A DNA stretch of 56,542 bases. Source: Sedimenticola sp. (GTDB taxonomy: Bacteria; Pseudomonadota; Gammaproteobacteria; Chromatiales; Chromatiaceae). The stretch's first letter is position 1, and each line of letters opens with the position of its first letter. The stretch lies in contig JALVEB010000224.1 in the NCBI GenBank assembly GCA_027008705.1, positions 1 to 56,542 on the forward strand, read 5' to 3'. The position numbers were made by a program, and so were the translations under genes. The notes below the pieces were generated by a model. That model saw nothing but the letters and a program-made list of their open reading frames with translations. It was not told the origin of the DNA and ran no database searches. Positions 15,246-22,643 of this stretch are shown one piece after another.

Positions 15246-16069
15246 GCGATTCTCCGGGCGCGTTGGAGCAAGCGCCGCCGGTCGATGGGGGCGGGGTCCC
15301 ATTGGCGGTGGTGCGAGGCGAGCCCCAATTCGAGTTGCCGGAGGATCTCTACATCCCGCCGGACGCGCTCGAGGTGTTTCTCGACGCCTTCGAGGGGCCG
15401 CTCGATCTGCTGCTATACCTGATTCGTCGCCAGAATCTGGATATCCTCGACATCCCGATCGCCTCGATCACCCGTCAGTATATGGAATACGTCGAGCTGA
15501 TGCGCGAGCTGCGCCTCGAGCTGGCGGCGGAATACTTGGTGATGGCGGCGATGCTGGCCGAGATCAAGTCGCGCATGCTGTTGCCGCGCCCGGTCAGCGA
15601 GGAAGAAGAATCGGAAGACCCGCGTGCCGAACTGATCCGGCGCCTGCAGGAATACGAGCGTTTCAAGCAGGCGGCCGAAGAGATCGAGGCCCTGCCGCGC
15701 CTCGGGCGCGATGTCTTTCAAGCCGTGATCGCCTTCCCCGACCGCCAGGTCCGGCAATGTCAGCCGGATGTCGGGCTCGACGAGTTGATGCGCGCCTTGC
15801 ACGAGGTGCTGCGCCGCGCCGACCTGTTCAGCAGCCACCATGTGGAAAAGGAAACCCTGTCGGTGCGCGAGCGCATGGCCAGCGTGCTGGAGCGGCTCGA
15901 CGGCGAAGGCTTCACCGAATTCACCCGCTTGTTCGATCTTGCCGAGGGACGCATGGGCGCGGTCGTTACCTTCATCGCGGTTCTGGAGCTGGTCAAGGAA
16001 TCGCTGATCGAGTTGGTGCAGTCGGACAACTTCGCGCCGATCCATGTGCGTGCGCGGAGCGCCGCATGA
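15242..16069 (+). CDS. scpA: Segregation and condensation protein A
   Basis: This 275-residue kleisin links SMC heads and, with ScpB, forms the condensin that organises the chromosome. The FEGPLDLLLYLIRRQNLDI segment near residues 55-75 and the C-terminal winged-helix region with FIAVLELVKESLIEL are typical. An N-terminal extension of about 50 residues precedes the kleisin core. The ATG overlaps the trpS stop and the TGA overlaps the scpB start. No smc gene is in the window. Confidence 0.93.
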   Translation: MSDSPGALEQAPPVDGGGVPLAVVRGEPQFELPEDLYIPPDALEVFLDAFEGPLDLLLYLIRRQNLDILDIPIASITRQYMEYVELMRELRLELAAEYLVMAAMLAEIKSRMLLPRPVSEEEESEDPRAELIRRLQEYERFKQAAEEIEALPRLGRDVFQAVIAFPDRQVRQCQPDVGLDELMRALHEVLRRADLFSSHHVEKETLSVRERMASVLERLDGEGFTEFTRLFDLAEGRMGAVVTFIAVLELVKESLIELVQSDNFAPIHVRARSAA

Positions 16070-16764
16070 GCGTGCAAGAACCGCTCAAGAACATCCTCGA
16101 GGCGGCCTTGCTGGCGGCCGGAAAGACCCTTTCGCTGGAACAGATGGCGGCCCTCTTCGCCGCCGGCGGCGAACCGGACAAGGCCGCCCTGCGCGAGGCG
16201 CTGGAAGCCCTTCGCGGCGATTACGAGGGCCGCGGGATGGAGCTCAAGCAGGTTGCCGGCGGTTACCGGATCCAGGTGCGCGCCGAGTATGCGCAATGGG
16301 TTTCTCGTCTGTGGGATGAAAAGCCCGGGCGCTATTCGCGGGCATTGATGGAAACCCTGGCGCTGATCGCCTATCGTCAGCCGATCACGCGCGGCGAGAT
16401 CGAAGAGATCCGCGGCGTTTCGGTCAATACCTATATCATCAAGACCCTGATGGAACGCGAATGGGTGCGAGTGGTCGGACATCGGGATGTCCCGGGGCGG
16501 CCGGCGCTCTATGCCACCACGCGCGCCTTTCTCGACTACTTCGGCCTGCGTTCTCTCGATGAGTTGCCGACCCTGGCCGAGATCCGCGACCTCGGCGAGA
16601 TCGACCGCGAGCTGCAACAGCAGGCCGCCGAGGCCTCCGCTCCGCGCAGCGGCCTGCCGCTTGCCGGAGAAGAGCCGGAACCCGGCCTTCCCGACGCTGC
16701 CAATGAGCCTCCGGATGACAGGAACCGTGAAAAACAAGACATCGAAAAACAAGGCGCGGAATAG
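16066..16764 (+). CDS. scpB: Segregation and condensation protein B
   Basis: This 232-residue protein consists of two winged-helix domains that dimerise and bind the ScpA linker. The diagnostic stretch [20 protein letters not shown] lies in the second domain, followed by [19 protein letters not shown] and [11 protein letters not shown]. The C-terminal 60 residues are low-complexity and charged, and they overlap the start of rluB in another frame. It begins inside the scpA stop (ATGA), so production of the two subunits is coupled. Confidence 0.93.
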   Translation: MSVQEPLKNILEAALLAAGKTLSLEQMAALFAAGGEPDKAALREALEALRGDYEGRGMELKQVAGGYRIQVRAEYAQWVSRLWDEKPGRYSRALMETLALIAYRQPITRGEIEEIRGVSVNTYIIKTLMEREWVRVVGHRDVPGRPALYATTRAFLDYFGLRSLDELPTLAEIRDLGEIDRELQQQAAEASAPRSGLPLAGEEPEPGLPDAANEPPDDRNREKQDIEKQGAE

Positions 16765-17599
16765 CCTGACCGTCACCCAGGACCGACAGCGGGTGCAAAA
16801 GCTGCTGAGTCACGCGGGCTATGGTTCCCGCCGTGAGATCGAAGGCTGGATCGCCGAAGGCCGGGTGCGTATCAATGGCCGCGTCGCGCGTCTCGGCGAT
16901 CGTGCCGGCATCGAGGACGCCTTGGAGATCGACGGTCGGCCGGTCAGCCGCAAGCGCATCCGCGCCAGCGAGCCGCGCGTCATCCTCTATAATAAACCCG
17001 AGGGCGAGCTGGTCACGCGGCACGACCCGGAAGGCCGGCCGACCGTCTTCCAGGCCTTGCCGCGTCTGCCGAGCGGGCGTTGGATACCGGTAGGCCGGCT
17101 CGACATCAACAGCTCCGGGCTGTTGCTGCTGACCAACGACGGCGAACTGGCGAATGCGCTGATGCATCCGTCGAACCAGGTAGAGCGCGAGTACGCGGTG
17201 CGCGTCAACGGCCGGGTCGACGACGAGGCGATCCGGCAGCTGGTCCACGGCGTGCGGTTGGAAGACGGCCCGGCGCGCTTCGAGGATGTCGTCGATGTCG
17301 GCGGGGAAGGGGCCAATCATTGGTTTCATGTCGTCATCGTCGAAGGGCGCAAGCGCGAGGTGCGGCGCATGTGGGAAGCCATCGGACTGCTCGTCAGCCG
17401 CCTGATCCGTGTGCGCTATGGCCCGATCGAGCTGGGCGCGCGCTTGAAGCCGGGCCGCTGGCGCGAGCTGGACAAGGAGGAATTCAAACGCCTCTACCAA
17501 CTCGTCGGCCGACGCCCGCCGCGCATGCCGGCGCGCCCCTTGCGCAACCCGATCATCAAAAAGCAGGGTCGCGTGGCCAGTCCGTGGAAAAGGCGGTGA
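16715..17599 (+). CDS. rluB: 23S rRNA pseudouridine synthase, RluB family
   Basis: This protein of about 294 residues has an N-terminal S4 RNA-binding domain ([20 protein letters not shown]) and a RsuA/RluB-type catalytic domain with the active aspartate in [17 protein letters not shown]. It should isomerise a uridine of 23S rRNA (position 2605 in E. coli). The gene follows scpB as in many gammaproteobacteria. The start is uncertain: an in-frame ATG at 16703 and a GTG at 16727 are alternatives, and all overlap the end of scpB. The tail is basic (Arg/Lys/Pro rich), probably contacting RNA. Confidence 0.9.
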   Translation: MTGTVKNKTSKNKARNSLTVTQDRQRVQKLLSHAGYGSRREIEGWIAEGRVRINGRVARLGDRAGIEDALEIDGRPVSRKRIRASEPRVILYNKPEGELVTRHDPEGRPTVFQALPRLPSGRWIPVGRLDINSSGLLLLTNDGELANALMHPSNQVEREYAVRVNGRVDDEAIRQLVHGVRLEDGPARFEDVVDVGGEGANHWFHVVIVEGRKREVRRMWEAIGLLVSRLIRVRYGPIELGARLKPGRWRELDKEEFKRLYQLVGRRPPRMPARPLRNPIIKKQGRVASPWKRR

Positions 17600-17624
17600 A
17601 GCGGCCCCTGGCGAGGAGCGTCGA

Positions 17625-18212
17625 ATGACGGTTTTTCCTTTTTCTTCCGTGACCGCGCGGGTCGCCGGACTGGCTTCGCTGGCGCTCGTCGGCGTCGTCC
17701 ATGCCGCGCCGTTCGACAAGACCTTGTGGCGCAACGGCATCACCTTCCATGTTCACGCCAGCGACCATGGCTCGCTGAACCGGCTTACCGTTCGGCCTTC
17801 CGGATTACGGCTGAAAGAGGCCAACCGGCCGTTCTCGCAAACGATCGAGGGCGGCGTCAGCGGCGCCGAGATCGCGGACCTCGATCACGACGGCTGGCCC
17901 GAACTCTATGTTTTTCTATCGGCTTCCGGGTCAGGGAGTTACGGCGAGGTCCTGGGCTGGCATGTCGACAAGGGGCGGTCGCTCAGCGAGATCTACCTGG
18001 CGCCGCTGAGCGATGATCCGGTCAACAGCGAGGGCTACCTCGGCCACGATCGTTTTCGCATCGAGGGGGATCGCCTGGTGCGCAGCTTTCCCGTCTACCG
18101 CGAGGGCGATGCCACGGCAACGCCGGGTGGTGGCACGCGCACCCTGCGTTACCGCCTGGTGGCCGGTCCGGCCGGCTGGTCGTTGCGTTCCGACAGCGGC
18201 TGCGATCGCTGA
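17625..18212 (+). CDS. Exported protein of unknown function with Asp-rich loop
   Basis: This 195-residue protein has a signal peptide ending near HAAPFDK. The mature part shows one DLDHDGWPELYVF segment, an FG-GAP/EF-hand-like calcium-loop pattern also seen in some periplasmic lysozyme inhibitors. I do not recognise the family with confidence. Gly/Ser-rich and beta-strand-like sequence follows. It starts 25 bases after rluB and ends 5 bases before the HhH-GPD gene, so it is likely co-transcribed with both. Function unknown. Confidence 0.8.
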   Translation: MTVFPFSSVTARVAGLASLALVGVVHAAPFDKTLWRNGITFHVHASDHGSLNRLTVRPSGLRLKEANRPFSQTIEGGVSGAEIADLDHDGWPELYVFLSASGSGSYGEVLGWHVDKGRSLSEIYLAPLSDDPVNSEGYLGHDRFRIEGDRLVRSFPVYREGDATATPGGGTRTLRYRLVAGPAGWSLRSDSGCDR

Positions 18213-18217
18213 GCCCG

Positions 18218-18931
18218 ATGGCTGTCGACCGGCTCGCCAACGCCGCCTCGATCTACCAGCAGTTGCATACCCGCTATGGCGTGCGTCACTGGTGGCCGGC
18301 GGATACCCCGTTCGAGGTCATGCTCGGCGCGATCCTGACGCAGAATACCGCGTGGACCAATGTCGAGAAGGCCCTGGCCAACCTGAAAGCCGCCGACTGC
18401 ATCGATCCCGAGGCCATCCTGGCGTGCCCGCTGGTGGAGCTTGCCCGGCGGATTCGTCCCTCCGGTTACTATAACCAGAAAGCCGCGCGCTTGAAGCGGA
18501 TCGCCGCGTTCGTGCTTCAGCATGGCGGCATCGGGCGCTTGCGCGGGCAGCCGCTGGAAGAACTGCGCCCACGCCTGTTGGCGCTGAACGGCGTCGGCCC
18601 CGAAACCGCCGATTCGATCCTGTTGTACGCGCTCGAGAAGCCGGTGTTCGTCATCGATGCCTACACCCGGCGCATCTTCTCGCGCCTCGGCGCGCTGCGG
18701 GGAGACGAGCGCTACGAAACCCTGCGTGCGTTGTTCGAACGCTCGCTGCCGGCGCGCGATACCGCCTTGTTCAATGAATACCATGCCCTGATCGTCGAGC
18801 ATGCCAAACGCCACTGCAAGGTCAAACCCCTGTGCGCCGGCTGCCCGCTGGCGGCCGATTGCGCCGAGGCCCGGCGTGTCGCCGACGAACCTCGTCGCGA
18901 GCCGACCGGGTTCGACCGCTTGGGGCGGTGA
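18218..18931 (+). CDS. HhH-GPD base-excision DNA glycosylase (endonuclease III-like)
   Basis: This 237-residue protein has the helix-hairpin-helix motif LNGVGPETADSILLYA, the catalytic-Asp region VIDAYTRR and a C-terminal iron-sulfur loop (C-x5-C-x2-C-x5-C in CKVKPLCAGCPLAADC). At the position of the Schiff-base lysine of E. coli endonuclease III (GVGRKTAN) this protein has Glu (GVGPETAD). It is therefore probably a monofunctional glycosylase of the kind often annotated as endonuclease III domain protein, possibly acting on alkylated bases as H. pylori MagIII does. That substrate is an inference. It closes the trpS-to-glycosylase run. Confidence 0.87.
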   Translation: MAVDRLANAASIYQQLHTRYGVRHWWPADTPFEVMLGAILTQNTAWTNVEKALANLKAADCIDPEAILACPLVELARRIRPSGYYNQKAARLKRIAAFVLQHGGIGRLRGQPLEELRPRLLALNGVGPETADSILLYALEKPVFVIDAYTRRIFSRLGALRGDERYETLRALFERSLPARDTALFNEYHALIVEHAKRHCKVKPLCAGCPLAADCAEARRVADEPRREPTGFDRLGR

Positions 18932-19155
18932 ATGGGGCGAAGTCGTCCGATTGACAGCCGTGGATGCCCCCTGCCAAGCTGGCAGTCAGGAATGTTTATC
19001 GAAAGCGACTGATTATCCTGGACTTTTTTTGAAACTTCGGGTTTTTACCCAGACAGATTGGCAGGAAAACACCGCGCTGACCGCCGCCCGGGAGATGCCG
19101 CTATCCTTAGGAAAATTCCTTTCGAAACCATGACTTGAGTTTCTCTTTCTCGTTC

Positions 19156-19171
19156 TGGCCCGCTTCTTGCT
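19156..19171 (+). promoter_or_regulatory. Sigma-54 (-24/-12) promoter of the Mo/multiheme operon
   Basis: TGGCCCGCTTCTTGCT matches the RpoN consensus TGGCACGNNNNTTGCW at all but one fixed position, with the required GG-N10-GC spacing. Transcription should start near 19182, leaving about 60 bases of leader before the pentaheme start. It lies in the 310-base spacer 18932-19241, in which I see no other feature. Sigma-54 promoters need an enhancer-binding activator, and none is encoded in the window. Confidence 0.75.
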
Positions 19172-19241
19172 TCGGTGTATCGAACAAGTACAACAAGCGT
19201 GCCGCGCGCCAGCTTGCCGCTGACGCGGGTGGAGGAGAACG

Positions 19242-20063
19242 ATGAACCGACCCCCTGACCGCATCGCGTCCGCGATGCGCCTGCTTCTTTGTTGTTGGCT
19301 GCTCGTGCTGGGCGGTGTCGCGCTCGCGGCTTCCGGTAACCCGAAGGATGCCGCGCGGGCCTACCACGATGCGCGTTGGAACCCGTTGCACTTCGCGCCG
19401 GCGATCGACCACGCCAGCGATGCGCAATGCCTGCAATGTCACGGCGAGATCGAGCAGCGTCGTCCGCGCGACCGCAGCCCGGCCGGGGTGCCGGCCGATG
19501 AGACCCTGGCCTGGTACCAGACGCTGGATACCTATCGCGGCCCCCAGGACAGCTTTCATCGCCGCCACCGCGACACGCCGCTGGCGAAGCGGCTGATGAG
19601 GCTGCGCTGCAACAGCTGCCACCGGGGGCATAACCCGGATCGCGAGGTCGCCGTCGATGGCGATCCCCTGCGTCACGACCCGGCGTTGCGCAAGGACGTT
19701 GACAGCGACATCTGTCTGATGTGTCACGGTCGCTTCGATTACACCGTGATGCCGGGCCTGAGCGCGCCGTGGAGTGAGAGCCGCGAGCGTTTTCAGAACA
19801 ACTGTCTGGCCTGTCACCGCGCCTTTCGCACCCAGCGTCATCAGTTGAATTTCCTGAATGCGAAAGCGATCGAGGAGGCCGGAGAAGCCGATGGCGATGT
19901 CTGCTATGGCTGTCATGGCGGTCGTGCCTGGTATGCGCTCGCCTATCCCTATGTGCGTCGTCCGTGGCCGCGCATGCCGTCGGTCACGCCGTCGTGGGCC
20001 GCCGGTCGTCCCAGCCAGTATCCCGCCCGATTCCTGAACAACGAGGCCGACAACAATGAATGA
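19242..20063 (+). CDS. Pentaheme c-type cytochrome
   Basis: This 273-residue exported protein has a hydrophobic signal (LLLCCWLLVLGGVALA) and five CXXCH motifs at Cys63 (CLQCH), 123 (CNSCH), 158 (CLMCH), 188 (CLACH) and 221 (CYGCH). Heme spacing and His-rich linkers recall the NrfB/DmsE-like family of electron-transfer cytochromes, but the heme number is not the usual 5-in-compact or 10-heme pattern and I do not assign a name. It is the first gene behind a sigma-54-type promoter, with a GGAGGAG ribosome binding site, and it overlaps the molybdoenzyme gene by 8 bases. It is the most likely direct redox partner of that enzyme. Confidence 0.88.
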   Translation: MNRPPDRIASAMRLLLCCWLLVLGGVALAASGNPKDAARAYHDARWNPLHFAPAIDHASDAQCLQCHGEIEQRRPRDRSPAGVPADETLAWYQTLDTYRGPQDSFHRRHRDTPLAKRLMRLRCNSCHRGHNPDREVAVDGDPLRHDPALRKDVDSDICLMCHGRFDYTVMPGLSAPWSESRERFQNNCLACHRAFRTQRHQLNFLNAKAIEEAGEADGDVCYGCHGGRAWYALAYPYVRRPWPRMPSVTPSWAAGRPSQYPARFLNNEADNNE

Positions 20064-22629
20064 CGAAAAGACGCTCCCCCGGCGCATCGCCTCCGCGTTG
20101 AGCATGAAGCGACGCGATTTTCTGAAGACCACGACGCTGACCGGCGCGGCGGCGCTCGCCGGTGGCGGCCTGTTGCGCGCGCGGCGCGCCGAGGCCTACG
20201 CCTACGCTCCGCATCCCACGGACGACGAGATGGAGACCGTGGTCACCAGTTGCGCGCACAACTGCGGCTCCCGTCATGTGCTGGTGGCGCACAAGAAAGG
20301 GGATGTCATCGTGCGCCTGTCGTCGGACGACGGCCGCTTCCAGAAGGGTGGCTTCTATGGCAAGGACACCCGCGACGAGCCGCAGTTGCGCGCCTGCCTG
20401 CGTGGACGATCGTATCGCGAGCGGATCTACTCCTCCGAGCGATTGCTGTATCCGATGATGCGCGTCGGCGAGCGCGGCTCCGGGCGCTTCCGTCGCGTTT
20501 CCTGGGACAGCGCGCTGGATTTCGTCGCCACCAAGATGCAGGAGATCAAGGAGAAATACGGCTCGCAGGCGATCCTCGATCAGGCCTATGCCGGATCTTC
20601 CTATGGCGTGCTCCACAAGTCGGACCAGATCGACGGATTGCAGGCGCGCCTGCTCGGGATGTTCGCCTGTCGCACCAGCTCCTGGTCGGTGCCGTCGTAC
20701 CAGGGCACCACGACCAGCTCGCGCTGGACCTTCGGCACCATCGAGGACGGCAACGAGGACGACACCTTCGAGCACTCCAGATTGATCATCATGTGGGGTT
20801 GGAACCCGGCCTACACCTTTCACGGCGGCAATACCGTCTACTATATGCGGCGCGCGCGCCAGAAGGGTTGCAAGTTCGTCGTCATCGATCCGCAGTACAC
20901 CGATTCGGCCGCGGTCTACGATGCCTGGTGGATCCCGATCAAGCCGAACACCGACGCCGCGATGATGGCGGCGATGGCGCATGAGATCTTCAGCGAGAAC
21001 CTTCAGGACCAGTCGTTCATCGATCAGTTCACCCAGGGCATGGATGCCGGCACCATGCCGGAGTGGGCGCGCAATGCCCCGAACGGCGGCGAGAACTTCA
21101 AGGACTATATTCTCGGCAAGTACGATGGCCAGCCCAAGACGCCGGAATGGGCCGAGCCGATCTGCGGCGTCAAGGCCGCCGATATCCGCAAGCTCGCGCG
21201 CATGTACGCCACCACCAAGCCGGCTGCGTTGAAGGCCTGCTGGGGGCCGGGGCGCAACTCCTACGGCGAGCAGTACAACCGCATGGCCGCGGCCTTGCAG
21301 GCGATGACCGGCAACATCGGCGTGCTCGGCGGCTGCGCCGAGGGCGTCGGCAAGGCTTGGCACGCCGAGGCCGTCGCCTATCCCTACGATGGTTACAGCA
21401 ACATCTGGTTCGGCTCGATCAAGTCCGATCGCTGGGCGCATCTGGTCAACAACTACCCGAACGTGAAGCGCGAGGAGATCGGCCTGTGGCCGCGCGACGA
21501 TGAGTTCGACGGCGTGATTCCGAATATCAAGGGGATCTTCTGGCAGGGCTCGGACTGGTTCAACCAGCTCACCAATATCAACAAGGAGATCGCCGCGATC
21601 AAGAAGCTGGAGCTGGTGGTCTGTCTGGATCAGACGATTACCCCGTCCGGCTTGTTCGCCGACGTGCTGCTGCCGATCTGCACCCATTTCGAGCGCCATG
21701 ATGTCGCGTTGCCCTGGTACAAGGGGCACTACTACATCCACCGGCCGAAGGTCATCGAGCCGCTGGGCGAGTCGAAGACCGATTTCCAGGTCTTCACCGA
21801 GCTCGCCTGGCGCATCGGCGGAGAGCGTTTCGGCAAGGCCTACAACCCGCGCGCCGAGCGGGACTATTGGGAGCATCCGGACGCCACCGACGAGGCCTAT
21901 CTGAAGGCTTGGTGGGAAGAGGGCGTGATGGGTCGCCAGGGCGCGACCATGAGCTGGGACGAGTTCAAGCGCCATGGGATCTACAAGGTCAAGCTGGATC
22001 GGCCGCATGTGGCCTTCCAGGATCAGATCGAAAAGGGCGAGCCGTTCCCGACGCCGTCCGGCAAGATCGAGATCCTGTGCGGCGAGCTGGCGAAGATCGA
22101 CGACTGGACGCGCACCCGCTACGGCGCCCACATCCCGTCGATCCCGAAGTGGATCGAGCCGACCGAATCGCTGAATCACCCATTGCGCGAGCGTTTTCCG
22201 TTTCACCTGATCACCCCGCACCCACGTCAGCGCACCCACTCGATTTTCAACAACAGCAAGTGGCTGCGCGAGACCTACGAGCAGGATGTCACGATGAACA
22301 CCGCCGACGCGCGCCGCCTCGGCCTGAAGGATGGCGACACCGTCGAGGTATGGAACGACCGCGGCATGGTGGTGGTGCCGCTGCGCACCACCGAGCGGCT
22401 GATGCCCGGGGTGCTGGTGATCTACGAAGGCGCCTGGCTGGACATGGACCAGCAACAGATCGACCGCGCCGGCAATCCCAACGTACTGACCGCCGACCAG
22501 CCGAGCCCGGCCGGCGCCTTCGTCTACAACACCATCCTGGTCGCGGTGCGCAAGAGCCGGCGCGCGCACTGGCCCGGCTGGGACGAAACCGCGAACGCCC
22601 GCGCCCAGGTCTTCCGGCGCGATCTGTGA
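20056..22629 (+). CDS. Tat-exported molybdopterin oxidoreductase, DmsA-like
   Basis: This 857-residue DMSO-reductase-family catalytic subunit has a twin-arginine signal (MKRRDFLKTT at about residue 17). The order of motifs follows DmsA: the RACLRGRSYRERIY segment, a GNEDDTFEHSRLIIMWGWNP segment and the C-terminal molybdopterin-binding LGLKDGDTVEVWNDRGMVVVP. Ser214 aligns by eye with the Mo-ligand serine of DmsA. The iron-sulfur motif is Cys66-x3-Cys70-x3-His74 and Cys114, so the third cysteine is replaced by His. No DmsB-type ferredoxin subunit and no DmsC anchor are encoded nearby; multiheme cytochromes flank it instead. It should act in the periplasm. Substrate and direction are unknown. 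Confidence 0.92.
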   Translation: MNDEKTLPRRIASALSMKRRDFLKTTTLTGAAALAGGGLLRARRAEAYAYAPHPTDDEMETVVTSCAHNCGSRHVLVAHKKGDVIVRLSSDDGRFQKGGFYGKDTRDEPQLRACLRGRSYRERIYSSERLLYPMMRVGERGSGRFRRVSWDSALDFVATKMQEIKEKYGSQAILDQAYAGSSYGVLHKSDQIDGLQARLLGMFACRTSSWSVPSYQGTTTSSRWTFGTIEDGNEDDTFEHSRLIIMWGWNPAYTFHGGNTVYYMRRARQKGCKFVVIDPQYTDSAAVYDAWWIPIKPNTDAAMMAAMAHEIFSENLQDQSFIDQFTQGMDAGTMPEWARNAPNGGENFKDYILGKYDGQPKTPEWAEPICGVKAADIRKLARMYATTKPAALKACWGPGRNSYGEQYNRMAAALQAMTGNIGVLGGCAEGVGKAWHAEAVAYPYDGYSNIWFGSIKSDRWAHLVNNYPNVKREEIGLWPRDDEFDGVIPNIKGIFWQGSDWFNQLTNINKEIAAIKKLELVVCLDQTITPSGLFADVLLPICTHFERHDVALPWYKGHYYIHRPKVIEPLGESKTDFQVFTELAWRIGGERFGKAYNPRAERDYWEHPDATDEAYLKAWWEEGVMGRQGATMSWDEFKRHGIYKVKLDRPHVAFQDQIEKGEPFPTPSGKIEILCGELAKIDDWTRTRYGAHIPSIPKWIEPTESLNHPLRERFPFHLITPHPRQRTHSIFNNSKWLRETYEQDVTMNTADARRLGLKDGDTVEVWNDRGMVVVPLRTTERLMPGVLVIYEGAWLDMDQQQIDRAGNPNVLTADQPSPAGAFVYNTILVAVRKSRRAHWPGWDETANARAQVFRRDL

Positions 22630-22643
22630 GGGAGTCCGACGAG

